Assembly: GCA_001460835.1 (NCBI GenBank)
Contig: CYKH01000081.1
Location: 10,003-57,471, forward strand
DNA: 47,469 bases
Direction of reading: 5' to 3'
Source: Bodo saltans
Lineage: Eukaryota > Euglenozoa > Kinetoplastea > Eubodonida > Bodonidae
The notes beneath the pieces were generated by a model, which worked only from the letters and a program-made list of their open reading frames with translations, made no database searches and had not been told where the DNA came from. Positions 27,143-36,322 of the stretch are shown one piece after another; positions within the stretch are counted from its first letter, which is position 1; every line of letters begins with the position of its first letter. Both the position numbers and the translations under genes were made by a program.

Positions 27143-28699
27143 ATGTCCGCTGTCACAGAGCCAGACCCAGCGATTCACATCGATCGATATCTCGCACAAT
27201 ATCATAGTTCCCTTCATTTGCATCGAGCACTGCTCGTTGCACAGAAGTTGATATTCAATCCTGCCACTCCTGTTCCGTCGATTCAATCATACGGCCACGT
27301 CGCCAACGCACTCCTTGCGCAGCTCAAAACATCTTGCTTGAATGCAGATCTGTATCGCGAGGTTCATTCTGCTTTATTTGAAAGAGGTTTTGACGTCACA
27401 AATGCAGCCGATGTGACACGGCAGATCGAAGTAAGTGGCGCTCAGTTGGTAGAACATCTACAAGAGGAGATTGCCAAGGCACAGCACGCAGTAGACGGCA
27501 GCGGCGGCAACTCCGTACAACTCCGGGAAGTACTTGTATCGCAGCTAGTAAAGCTGGGAAATGTGTATCTTGATCGAGGCGATGTTCAACGCGGCGCCAA
27601 AATGTTTGCTCAAGCACGTTCAGAAGCTCACGATCAAGATGGACCAAGGATTCACTATTTACAAGCGCAGATCCTATCACTTTTCCGTTCATGGAACCCT
27701 TCTGTGAATCCTCAAGGAGCATTCACCTATTTAGGTTCACTTGAGAAACTCGTAGCGGTACCGACGCTCCTTCGGGGTGCTATCAATGCAGCACGATCAT
27801 CAGACGCCAATTACATCTTTTTTGTTGTGTCGACTGCATTGTGTGAACTGGATAAGAAGAACTATCGTGGTGTCGCTGACGTTCTCAAGTCACTCAACCG
27901 ATACCCAGCCGCAGCAGCCGCATCCCTGCAACCTCAAATTGCAGTGGAGTACACACACATCGCTGCGGCGTACATTTCGCACCTTCCTAAACTTGTCCAA
28001 GACACGCAGCTCACAACGCTCAGAGACCTTGTCCGAATCGCCACGTTATCTCTCTTCGCCACGCACACAAGAGCCGATGCTCAAGCTGTCGTCGGCCTGG
28101 GGTACCTCAAAGGCTGGCTTGAGGAGGACCATGCGTTAAACGTGTTTGTGGAAAACATGATCGCGTGTCAGTATCGGCAAGCACTGAAAGATTTGGAATA
28201 TCTGCTGCGACAAACATCATTCCAGTACGAGCTGCACTCGTCGGCATCGCCAGGCTCGCTAATTTCTTTCGCACCAAGCAGCATCCTTCAGAGCAAAGCC
28301 AAAAGTGTGTCTCATCAGGATCGCTGGCTCCAACTGATCCGTGAGTCGGCGTTGGAACAATACACGACCCCGTACGTCACCCTGTCGTTGCCCTCGATGG
28401 CGCAAGCATTCGGAATATCCGTTCCGCAGCTTGAACGGGAACTGCGCTCGCTGATTGAATCTGGGAAGCTCAATTGTCGTATTGACACCGCCGCTCAACT
28501 ATTGCGACACAAGGAGACAGATGCACGCCTTGCCACTTTCAAGGCACTCACAGAAGTCGGAAAGAGAACTGTTCATGAACGTTTAATGGTGGCAAGGGTG
28601 CAAAGTTTGGAACGGAATGAAGTCGTTCAAAAAGCGATTTTTGAAGCAAAACGCCGTGAAAAACTGACAGGTCTAAATTTAGTAGCAGACCTTTACTGA
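27143..28699 (+). CDS. CSN1: COP9 signalosome subunit 1 (518 aa)
   Basis: CSN1 is a scaffold subunit of the COP9 signalosome, which removes NEDD8 from cullin-RING ligases. The N-terminal and middle parts are helical repeats. A PCI domain lies at about 390-475: LIRESALEQYTTPYVTLSL, then MAQAFGISVPQLERELRSLI, then GKLNCRID. The region after it (ATFKALTEVGKRTVHERLM, RNEVVQ) matches the CSN1 tail, with TF, L, GK, R and RN at the expected spacing, better than it matches proteasome subunit Rpn7. Rpn7 is nevertheless the main alternative because the two are paralogues. The start MSAVTEPDPAI is the first ATG in a frame open upstream. The length is usual for CSN1 (about 470-530). Confidence 0.75.
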   Translation: MSAVTEPDPAIHIDRYLAQYHSSLHLHRALLVAQKLIFNPATPVPSIQSYGHVANALLAQLKTSCLNADLYREVHSALFERGFDVTNAADVTRQIEVSGAQLVEHLQEEIAKAQHAVDGSGGNSVQLREVLVSQLVKLGNVYLDRGDVQRGAKMFAQARSEAHDQDGPRIHYLQAQILSLFRSWNPSVNPQGAFTYLGSLEKLVAVPTLLRGAINAARSSDANYIFFVVSTALCELDKKNYRGVADVLKSLNRYPAAAAASLQPQIAVEYTHIAAAYISHLPKLVQDTQLTTLRDLVRIATLSLFATHTRADAQAVVGLGYLKGWLEEDHALNVFVENMIACQYRQALKDLEYLLRQTSFQYELHSSASPGSLISFAPSSILQSKAKSVSHQDRWLQLIRESALEQYTTPYVTLSLPSMAQAFGISVPQLERELRSLIESGKLNCRIDTAAQLLRHKETDARLATFKALTEVGKRTVHERLMVARVQSLERNEVVQKAIFEAKRREKLTGLNLVADLY

Positions 28700-28929
28700 G
28701 GGTGGCGTACTTCGGCCCCCGTCGCCGCTGGAGATATTGGTACTCGCTGAGAACCGAAGCATTTGCGGAATTGCGAGCGGATTGTCGGTTGAACAAACGA
28801 TGCGTGCAACTTTTCAAACCGTTGTCATTGTCATAAGTTCTTTGATATTTGAAGTTAGATCTCAGCCGTTTCTTTTTACCCCTCCTGCCTTCGACAACAC
28901 AAGCTTCAATTTACATTTACTTTCAAGGG

Positions 28930-31275
28930 ATGACTTCACTGGACAACGGCAAGTCAATATCGTCGACATCAGACCACGTTGTCAATCCACTGCTTGCACT
29001 ATTAGGTCCTTGTGTCCGTCAGCCTGGGATCACCCTTCGTGTCGCGCCTTCGAACGCTCTTGGTTCCAGCAGAGCGTTAGCAACAGTAGACGAAGTTGCG
29101 ACATTTAATGATCGAGCATTGATGACGCGTTGTCTCACTCAAGTGCTTGGGGCCGATTTTCCTCGTTACCTTCACCGTACCTCCGTCACAACTTCCACGC
29201 ATACGAAAGAATTTCCCAGCAGCAGCGGAGTGGTACAGTCAGAGGTTGATCTCCCGCTGCATCAGTTTGGCAGCGCGCAAACTCCCCACCATCGCAATCA
29301 ATCGCACATTCGATATCCTGACCCAAAAGATGTTGCCTCGTCGTTTTATGGCAATCGACATGATGCAGTGGTGGCGTGGGGCTACGGAGGAGTCGGAGGA
29401 GGCTCTGTGTCAACGTCATCGAATATGGAACATTTACTCCCCATCGCAGTGGATCGACCAAACGGATCATCAGCAAAACGATATCAATGCATCACGCGAG
29501 ATCAACTTGCGTCGTTTGTTGCGTCAATTCCCGACCCATTGCAGCGTAATGTGTACACCTTGGTGGATGACGTGCACTCCTGCGACCCATACTTTGACAT
29601 CGATGGGGATTTAAGAACGATTCCAAAGGAGGCACTCGATTGTTTATGTAGACCACTCAACATTTCCGATCCTACCGACGCTCACGCCACAATGGAGTTG
29701 ATCCTCGCGACGTGTTTGACATTCCTGACCGCAACATTACGGAAGTACTTCACTCGAACACGTGCGAGTGAAGTACAAACCGCATCACGTTCCTTTGAAC
29801 CACAAGAAACGCTTGTCTTGACAGCCTCGTCGTGTCAGCAGCGCAAATTAAGCGTGCACGTTCATATGAGATGGGCGTCTTCGTCAGTGACAACAACAGA
29901 TGACAATGGAAGTGTCGATTCTATCGCAAGCCCAATCGAGCCTTGCTCGTTTCAATCTGTCATGGAACACAAACATTTTGCTGATGTTCTAGAAGATGAA
30001 CTTAAGCAACAACTCACAAACGCTACACCTGAGAAGCAAGCCACAGCGCAAGTGCTCCTAGCTGTATTGGACCTGTCCGTATATTCAAGGTGGCGAGCCC
30101 TGCGTCTGCCGTACAACATTAAATCTGTCGATGTGGTCAACTTAGTGCAACGACGAGATTCCTCGGCAGCGACGCCCAAGCTTTCCGTTGTGCTGTCTAC
30201 GACGGATCTGGCGATGGCAGCGATTTTGAGGTACAGCTCTCCTGGTGCAGCAGCAACTTGTATTTGCGTTGGATGCGTTGACAGTTGCGCTGCGACTCAG
30301 CAGCCGGCCCATGATGGTCGATCACTGATGCACCTCCTGCGGCCGTTGCTTCCGTTAAGCCGAGACCTGGACAGTAACAGCACCGATCTTGTTGGTGGAC
30401 AGTTGATCAACGCAATGAAGAACTGTGCATGCGTCACGTTGGATGCTTGCAGTGGGCATGATGCTTTCGCACACAAGTGCTTCGATCTTGCATCCGTAAC
30501 ACGCCCTTCCCTCGGCCCACTTGCAGCGAGGAAACGATTACGGGCAGTTGATCAAGTCTCCCGCGTGAACATTGCGTCAAATGAAAGCGATGAGAATCAT
30601 GACAAAGAAGCGGTAGACGGGTCTCACGAAGACGGCACCGCTCCCCATGTCCAGGTAGGGTATGACACCCACCAAGACACAGGAGAACCTCACTCTGAGG
30701 TCTTCCCTGCTCCATTTCCTAGTGGCCGTCGATTACCGTTGAATACGCCAACGGTGCGGACATTGATGTGGAGGCTATTCCAATGCCTCCACCCAACAGC
30801 CTTTCAGAACTTAAGACCAGATCATCTCAACGTTGTGTTTGAGGATGCTGGCCAGAGGTATTGGTATGTGTATCAAAAGCACAACCGTTATTGTCTTCAC
30901 CTCGATCGCCACCATCAACAAACATGTGGGCAGCTTTACTTGACGTACGGATCCATCAAGTTTCGATGCTACAGCAACGACTGCTGCCGAAAGCCTTGTT
31001 GGAAGCGATCATGGGGCGTTGTTGAGCTTCCAGAGCCCCCCGCACCTCCGCCTCAGACGGAAGAAGAGTCCATCGCTGCAACATTGCGTGAGATACATGG
31101 AAAGTTATTTCCTGCGCTTGACGAGCAGCAACTGAGGCTGCGATTTCCTTCCTATTTGCTAGAGCCACATCTTCATGCAGCAGCAGCAGCTGCGTCCTCG
31201 AGTGGCGATCTACAAGCAACCACCGCCACCACTGAATGTGTCAACGAAGGTGACACTAAGGTCACCGTACAATAG
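28930..31275 (+). CDS. PrimPol-like primase-polymerase (781 aa)
   Basis: PrimPol enzymes restart DNA synthesis by repriming and by copying past damage; trypanosomes have two (PPL1 and PPL2). The archaeo-eukaryotic primase motifs are present: YFDIDGD (motif I, D223 and D225, a DxD where human has DxE), KLSVHVHMRW (motif II, S308 and H310) and LDLSVYSRWRALRL (motif III, D381). A C-terminal zinc knuckle of the UL52 type follows at about 655-695: CLHLDRHH, TCGQ, CYSNDCC. The N-terminal about 200 residues are unrecognised and longer than in human PrimPol (560 aa). The start is the first ATG (MTSLDNGKS), after a strong pyrimidine tract and AG sites at 28880-28928. It could be the orthologue of PPL1 or PPL2; sequence reading alone does not decide. 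Confidence 0.85.
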   Translation: MTSLDNGKSISSTSDHVVNPLLALLGPCVRQPGITLRVAPSNALGSSRALATVDEVATFNDRALMTRCLTQVLGADFPRYLHRTSVTTSTHTKEFPSSSGVVQSEVDLPLHQFGSAQTPHHRNQSHIRYPDPKDVASSFYGNRHDAVVAWGYGGVGGGSVSTSSNMEHLLPIAVDRPNGSSAKRYQCITRDQLASFVASIPDPLQRNVYTLVDDVHSCDPYFDIDGDLRTIPKEALDCLCRPLNISDPTDAHATMELILATCLTFLTATLRKYFTRTRASEVQTASRSFEPQETLVLTASSCQQRKLSVHVHMRWASSSVTTTDDNGSVDSIASPIEPCSFQSVMEHKHFADVLEDELKQQLTNATPEKQATAQVLLAVLDLSVYSRWRALRLPYNIKSVDVVNLVQRRDSSAATPKLSVVLSTTDLAMAAILRYSSPGAAATCICVGCVDSCAATQQPAHDGRSLMHLLRPLLPLSRDLDSNSTDLVGGQLINAMKNCACVTLDACSGHDAFAHKCFDLASVTRPSLGPLAARKRLRAVDQVSRVNIASNESDENHDKEAVDGSHEDGTAPHVQVGYDTHQDTGEPHSEVFPAPFPSGRRLPLNTPTVRTLMWRLFQCLHPTAFQNLRPDHLNVVFEDAGQRYWYVYQKHNRYCLHLDRHHQQTCGQLYLTYGSIKFRCYSNDCCRKPCWKRSWGVVELPEPPAPPPQTEEESIAATLREIHGKLFPALDEQQLRLRFPSYLLEPHLHAAAAAASSSGDLQATTATTECVNEGDTKVTVQ
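29745..29776. repeat. Perfect 12-bp inverted repeat inside the PrimPol-like gene
   Basis: GTACTTCACTCG and CGAGTGAAGTAC are exact reverse complements separated by 8 bases (AACACGTG). The RNA or single-stranded DNA could form a stable hairpin within the coding sequence. Confidence 0.9.
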
Positions 31276-31370
31276 ACGAGTTCTTTCCATAGAGAATGGA
31301 ATGAGGTTTAAAAAGGAATTGCTTAAAATTGCCATGACCAGCGTTTTTTCTGTGTTGACTTGAACTTTCA

Positions 31371-31411
31371 TTTTTTTTTTGCTGTTGTTGATCACTTCTT
31401 TTCAAAAAGAG
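31371..31411 (+). promoter_or_regulatory. Predicted spliced-leader acceptor for adenylate kinase 1
   Basis: Ten T residues at 31371-31380 and a further pyrimidine-rich stretch precede AG at 31408-31409 and 31410-31411. The ATG follows at 31426. Confidence 0.55.
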
Positions 31412-31425
31412 TCCTTCTCACAGTC

Positions 31426-32091
31426 ATGAAGATCCAGGAATACCCTCGGGGGCCCACGCCGTTCCCATGCGTTAGGGGGATGGAGTTCCTCTCCAACGAG
31501 ATCTGCCACTTGTCCACCGGTGATATGCTCCGTGAGGCAGTCGCTAACAAGACGGAGAACGGCCTCCGGGCCAAGGCCGCGATGGACAGCGGTGCACTGG
31601 TGACCGACGACATCGTCTTCGGCATCGTCAAGGACGCAATGAAGGCGCCCGAGTGCAGCAAGGGATACATCATCGATGGCCTTCCACGCACCCTTGAGCA
31701 GGCCCGTCGTATGGAGGAGACCGGCATTAAATCTGACAAGGTGGTCAGCTTCGACGTCCCCGATGAGGTGATTATCGAGCGCACTAGCGGCCGCTGGATT
31801 CACCGTGCCTCTGGACGCACCTACCACTCCACCTTCGCTCCCCCGAAGACCCACGCCGTTGACGACCTTACTGGCGAGCCCCTGATGCAGCGCCCCGATG
31901 ACCGAAAGGAGGTCGTCGTGAAGCGCCTTGAGCTGTACCACCGTGAGGTCAACCCCATCAAGGATTTCTACCGCAGCATGGGCATCTTCAGCAGCATTGA
32001 CGGCAACCGCCCGATGCAAGCTGTCCGCGAAACTCTCGCTTCTATCCTTGACCCCGTATTCCTGTCTCTCGGCGGCAAGCTGAAGCAGTGA
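31426..32091 (+). CDS. Adenylate kinase with the P-loop replaced (221 aa)
   Basis: Adenylate kinase converts ATP + AMP to two ADP. The AMP side is intact and in exact canonical numbering: STGDMLR at 30-36 (T31, R36), GYIIDGLPR ending at R88, then GRWIH, a LID region, and RPDDRKEVVVKRL. The first 25 residues should hold G-x-P-G-x-G-K-G-T but read MKIQEYPRG and onward, with no Gly-rich loop or Lys. The distance from Met to ICHLSTG equals that in the second kinase (34227), so only the content changed, not the length. Without the P-loop, phosphoryl transfer should fail. Possible causes are decay, a non-catalytic role, or a local sequencing error. Codon use is strongly G/C-ending, as in highly expressed genes such as the malate dehydrogenase nearby. 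Confidence 0.85.
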   Translation: MKIQEYPRGPTPFPCVRGMEFLSNEICHLSTGDMLREAVANKTENGLRAKAAMDSGALVTDDIVFGIVKDAMKAPECSKGYIIDGLPRTLEQARRMEETGIKSDKVVSFDVPDEVIIERTSGRWIHRASGRTYHSTFAPPKTHAVDDLTGEPLMQRPDDRKEVVVKRLELYHREVNPIKDFYRSMGIFSSIDGNRPMQAVRETLASILDPVFLSLGGKLKQ

Positions 32092-32422
32092 GTTTTATGT
32101 GATTCTCACATTCTCTGAACGACTCGGTACAAAGGGGGAAGTAAGAACTGACAATCCAATATTTTAAAATGAGACGTGTGTGGGAGAGAGATACAGTGTC
32201 GTCGTATGACACGAGCCTCTTTGTATGTGATGGGACAGTTTACCATCGGTCTTGACAGGAGTGTCACGGCTTATGGGGGGAAAACGCCTTGTTCTATGTT
32301 GTTCTGTTATGATTGTCTCTTTTCGCTCGAACGTTCAACCGATTTCTCCTTTGTATTGCCTCTCGCATGCACTTTCGCAAAGAGTACTGCTCGTCAATCT
32401 CACACAACACGCGCACACACCC
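32092..32422. other. Spacer between adenylate kinase 1 and the PP2C gene
   Basis: 331 bases. Pyrimidine-rich text at about 32312-32385 followed by AG (32393) could be the acceptor for the PP2C gene. No gene is seen. Confidence 0.45.
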
Positions 32423-33841
32423 ATGAACAATTCCGTGTTTGCTGCTCACCGGTTCACAGCCTCCCATCCAACAGAGTTATCCACGAGCTCCGCGTCGTGT
32501 CGACTGTTCGATGATGATGCTGACGATGACGATTTTGTTGTCCCTGTCACACCTTTTATTGGGAGCGGCTCGCGGTCAAATCGAAACCGTTTGGGCGCTG
32601 TTTCCCACAGCAGCATGGGTGCAACAACCGCAACCGTGGGTGATGCGAGCACATCGTCATATGGGCAGCACAGTTCGACTGATTTTACGTCCCAGCAAAG
32701 TTCCACCCATCATCTATTATCCTCCCAAGGGCGGGGCTCGGGTTCAACGCTGGAGTATCTGGAGTGTTGCGAGGACATGATGAAGATTGTCATCGCTCCA
32801 AAACCCAAGGAGCTACCCAACATGCGGATCGTGCTTCGCCGGAATGACGAAATCGCGCGTGGCATTGAACTGCTTCATCATGACAACGCCGTGCACGAGC
32901 GAGACGACGAGGCACCGAACGTGAACCCTGTGTGTTGGGGTCCGGCCACAGCGGTCGAAGATGGCTTTGCCTCTGAAATTGGCCCTCGAAAGAATCAAGA
33001 GGATAACTACGTCGCTCAGTCAGACAAGAAACTGTGGGCTGTGTTTGATGGACACCGAGGGCACGGATCTTCATCCTTTGCTGCGAGTTTTCTTTCCGAT
33101 CACATGACCTTTGCTCCAGCACCAACCGCAGGAGGTCACCCGCAGAGCTCCGACGAATTGTGCCAGCAGTTTGCGAGGGACGTTGGTCATCTCGAAGCAT
33201 CCATGAAGGCCAGCGCTGTGGGTGAGGGCGATGGGAGCACTGCGTGCATCGCGATGATTGGCGCAGATGGCGCCCTGCGTGTTGCTAACGTCGGAGATAG
33301 CCGCGCAGTGTTTGCTTCGAGCAATGGAACGATCCGATTCGTCACCGAAGATCACAAAAACAGCTGCGAATTTGAAGCACATCGGATTGCTGAAGATCTG
33401 CGCCTCCACCGTGAAGCGGAGAGAAGCGTCGCAGGTGTGTCGAGACGAACTCGAGCGCACAATGGCGGACAAGATGCTCAAAGTGACGACCTTAGCGTGA
33501 CGAGGGCACTCGGCGACTTCGACATCAAGCAACAACACATTGGGCTAAGCAGCATGGTAGATATCTACGAAGTGTATGCGGCTCCAGGAGATGTGCTTAT
33601 TATTGCATCGGATGGGGTGTGGGATGTTGTCACAGCACAAGAAGCAATCAACATTGTCCTTCACGAAATCGGACAATGCAGTAGTGCATCGAAGGCGAGT
33701 GATAATGAATGTGCTGTTTCTCCCAACACCACGACACCGCGGAACGAGCCACGGTGTGCTGCTCAGACACTTGTGCGTGCTGCATTGGATCGCCGAACTG
33801 GAGACAATTGCACTGCAGTTGTCATCAGGTTCAAATGGTAA
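32423..33841 (+). CDS. PP2C-type protein phosphatase (472 aa)
   Basis: PP2C enzymes are Mg/Mn-dependent Ser/Thr phosphatases. All key motifs are visible: ASEIGPRKNQEDNY (metal Asp after Glu), WAVFDGHRGHG (the DGH metal ligand), GSTACIA, RVANVGDSRAV, DHKN, SVTRALGDFD, LIIASDGVWDVV and TGDNCTAVVIRF. The catalytic domain fills about residues 170-472. The N-terminal about 170 residues are Ser/Thr-rich with an acidic run (DDDADDDD) and look disordered, so they may be regulatory. The frame is open upstream, but MNNSVFAAHRF is the first in-frame ATG after the pyrimidine/AG region. A small insertion rich in Ser and Asn sits before the last motif. No transmembrane segment or clear acylation signal is present. 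It stands between two adenylate kinase genes. Confidence 0.9.
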   Translation: MNNSVFAAHRFTASHPTELSTSSASCRLFDDDADDDDFVVPVTPFIGSGSRSNRNRLGAVSHSSMGATTATVGDASTSSYGQHSSTDFTSQQSSTHHLLSSQGRGSGSTLEYLECCEDMMKIVIAPKPKELPNMRIVLRRNDEIARGIELLHHDNAVHERDDEAPNVNPVCWGPATAVEDGFASEIGPRKNQEDNYVAQSDKKLWAVFDGHRGHGSSSFAASFLSDHMTFAPAPTAGGHPQSSDELCQQFARDVGHLEASMKASAVGEGDGSTACIAMIGADGALRVANVGDSRAVFASSNGTIRFVTEDHKNSCEFEAHRIAEDLRLHREAERSVAGVSRRTRAHNGGQDAQSDDLSVTRALGDFDIKQQHIGLSSMVDIYEVYAAPGDVLIIASDGVWDVVTAQEAINIVLHEIGQCSSASKASDNECAVSPNTTTPRNEPRCAAQTLVRAALDRRTGDNCTAVVIRFKW

Positions 33842-34226
33842 GAGAAAAATGCCCTTTTTTGGGAATCGCAGATGCCGCCGCACGCACGTCCCATCGATAC
33901 ATCCACCATAAAACGATGAGAGAAAAGGCATATCGCGCACAATTTCTTTTGTTTTCAAAACAGTACATCGCCTTCATCATCACTTCGTCCTTCTTACAGG
34001 CGCAAATTCGAGAAAAGGCCTATGAGGGTGAGACTCTCCAAACGACATGAGCAGTTTTACAACATACCTAGATTCATACACTGTGTTGTGAAGCTTTTAG
34101 CGCTTCATCGAAATCTCACGAGCATCGCTATTTACGATGTTTTGATTACTTACGATGTTTTCAAAGGGGGGGAAAAAAATCTTGTTCGATTTCACTTCTC
34201 AGATTAGATTTACGATTTAGACAAAC
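33842..34226. other. Spacer between the PP2C gene and adenylate kinase 2
   Basis: 385 bases without a convincing gene. It holds short repeats: GAGAAAAGGC twice (near 33920 and 34010) and TTACGATGTTTT twice (near 34132 and 34150). A G-run and A-run at 34167-34180 precede a T/C-rich stretch ending in AG near 34203-34208, a candidate acceptor. Confidence 0.45.
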
Positions 34227-35033
34227 ATGAAAATTGTGCTTGTCGGCTCCCCGGGATGTGGCAAGTCAACTCTGTGCCCTATCCTCCATGAGAAATACAA
34301 TATTTGCCATCTCCACCCAACATCACTTCTCCAAGAAGCGGCAGCCATGGTGCATCACTCAGCCTTATCATCAGAAGCCCGTGACTTGATGCACAAGGAC
34401 GCACCTCCGCAACACATTGCACGCGACGCACTCGTCATGCACTTGGCGGTCGATGCGATCAAGCACCGCTCGGATTGCTCTCAGGGCTTTGTTCTGGATG
34501 GTCTGCCAAAGACAGAGGAGCAAGCCCTTATTCTGGACAAAGCGAATATTGTCCCTGACGCGGTGGTTGTGCTTGACATGCCGCACGAGGACGTTCTGCG
34601 GCGGCTAACTGGGCGTTGGATCCACAAGCCAAGCCGTAGGATCTATCACGATGTGTACTGCCCTCCCAGAGTTGTCGGGGAAGATGATGTCACCAAGGAA
34701 CATCTAGAGCAGCGCCCAGAAGATCAAAAAGAATCCGTGATGAAGCGAATCACTGAATATGAAGAGGAGGTTGACACCCTCACGAAGTTCTACACGCAAA
34801 CTACACACAGTGGTGATGCTGCAGCTGGTGCGGGAGGCAAGAAGAAGAAGCCTGACGCGTCGCATCGACACATGCGTAACCCACCCATCACAACGCTGCG
34901 AATGGGCGATGCACCGCTGCACCACTTGTACGAAGCGCTCTCTGGGGTACTTGACCCTATCTTCAAAAAGGACCAGGCACATCAGCTGGCGACGAGCAGT
35001 GGTAGCTGGTGGGCACGTGTGTGGAATCGATGA
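34227..35033 (+). CDS. Adenylate kinase-like protein with an altered AMP site (268 aa)
   Basis: The P-loop is intact (MKIVLVGSPGCGKSTL), as are GRWIH and RPEDQKESVMKRI. The AMP side is damaged. The canonical STGDMLR reads HPTSLLQ, so T31 becomes Pro and R36 becomes Gln, and the DGLPR Arg is Lys (K95). These residues normally bind the AMP phosphate and sugar, so AMP kinase activity should be weak or the acceptor nucleotide different. An insertion of about 30 residues, rich in Gly and Lys (GAGGKKKKPD), sits before the C-terminal helix. The protein is clearly a paralogue of the product at 31426, from which it is separated by one gene. Codon use is ordinary, unlike the G/C-biased first copy. Confidence 0.85.
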   Translation: MKIVLVGSPGCGKSTLCPILHEKYNICHLHPTSLLQEAAAMVHHSALSSEARDLMHKDAPPQHIARDALVMHLAVDAIKHRSDCSQGFVLDGLPKTEEQALILDKANIVPDAVVVLDMPHEDVLRRLTGRWIHKPSRRIYHDVYCPPRVVGEDDVTKEHLEQRPEDQKESVMKRITEYEEEVDTLTKFYTQTTHSGDAAAGAGGKKKKPDASHRHMRNPPITTLRMGDAPLHHLYEALSGVLDPIFKKDQAHQLATSSGSWWARVWNR

Positions 35034-35297
35034 TGCAGCAAGAAAAGAAAAGTGCGGAGAGCGATCAGGGGCTCTAGTACTACAAAAGAAATTCCGAACT
35101 ATTTTGTTGCGTGACCTTTGTGCTTTTGTTGAACTTCACAAAATGCAGAAGATCTCCCCCTTTCGTGCACCGCTCACCGATGTGAATAATACTTTGTGCA
35201 TTTGCTGTCCTAACCTAAACTTTAAAGAACAACATAGAACCACTGACGAGGGTGAACATTAGTGGAACTCACACACAAAAGAAATACCGACTTTATC

Positions 35298-36149
35298 ATG
35301 TTTCCAACGCAACATCATGCGCAGCTAGCTTTCGCAGCTTTCGACATTCACCACACAAATTCGTTGAGCCCATCACAGCTCCGTCATGCTCTGGTTGCAG
35401 TCGGACTAGGCGACGCGCCAAAACAAATCGTCTACGGAATTATCCGTCAATCTCGAAGCGAAGGCTCACACAACGACGACGATATTTCTGCAGTTCACTC
35501 AACAGGATCTTCCGCATCAACTCCTAATGTTGGCAATGAGCCGCAGTACCCTGCGTCGGCCACATTCTTAAAAGCCAGCCACGCCTCTGGTGGTGCCCTC
35601 CTGCTGTCCCACTACGCGTCTCAAAGCGCAGCAGCGTTTAGCGCAGCGACTGGCACCGCGCCCCCGCAGGAGTACGAGACGAAGCCGATCACTGCCGTGA
35701 CTCTCAGCGAATTCTTGATTGTCGTCAAGGAGTTAGCACCAAGTGCTGGATCGAGCGAAGAGCTATCGAAAGGCTTCAAGTGCATGGACACTCGACAGCA
35801 AGGGCGCATCACACTTGACACGATGGTAGAAGTGGCGCATCGCGAGGAGCAGAAGCTTGTAGGGAAGCTATGCCTCCTTCCCCAATATGAAGCGTTGCTG
35901 AGGAAATCACCGTTTCAATCCCAATCTCCATCGGTGGGGCGCAGCAGCAACTCGTCGCCCACACAACTTCCCTCCATGTGGAGCGTGAGTGATGATCGAA
36001 GGTCTCCTCGCAGTGGAGCGAAGAAAGAAGGCCCACCGACGTACTTGGCATCCGATGAGAGTTGCCTGCGCCGTGTCGTGGAGCGAGTTGCGGAGTACCG
36101 GGAAAAGGGAATCTCATTCGATGAATGGCGCGTTGCGTTTGGTCACTAA
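35298..36149 (+). CDS. Degenerate EF-hand protein (283 aa)
   Basis: Residues 8-40 follow an EF-hand helix-loop-helix (FAAFDIHHTNSLSPSQLRHA), and a second hand lies around FKCMDTRQQGRITLDTMVEV (D164). Both loops lack several acidic ligands, so calcium binding is uncertain. A third partial hand may end the protein (GISFDEWRVAF). The middle is Ser/Ala/Pro-rich and probably flexible. The order recalls calmodulin- or centrin-like proteins with a long linker. The first in-frame ATG is at 35298 (MFPTQHHAQ); the frame is open a little upstream without an ATG. Confidence 0.7.
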   Translation: MFPTQHHAQLAFAAFDIHHTNSLSPSQLRHALVAVGLGDAPKQIVYGIIRQSRSEGSHNDDDISAVHSTGSSASTPNVGNEPQYPASATFLKASHASGGALLLSHYASQSAAAFSAATGTAPPQEYETKPITAVTLSEFLIVVKELAPSAGSSEELSKGFKCMDTRQQGRITLDTMVEVAHREEQKLVGKLCLLPQYEALLRKSPFQSQSPSVGRSSNSSPTQLPSMWSVSDDRRSPRSGAKKEGPPTYLASDESCLRRVVERVAEYREKGISFDEWRVAFGH

Positions 36150-36322
36150 CAACAGCCTGCCATCTGTCCACAAAGCACATCGAAGGGAGTCAATGATCAC
36201 GCGTAGCGTTGTACCACCATAGCGTTTCTTCATACATAGCTAATATTCATCATTCTTCGCTAATCTTTATTGTGTGATTTCGATTTTGTTTTCCTTTTTA
36301 AACATCAAGCTTCTTCCACAAA

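Noticed and set aside
31402-32019. Antisense open frame (205 codons) opposite adenylate kinase 1
   Set aside because: The same codon-bias effect; the sense strand encodes a recognisable enzyme.
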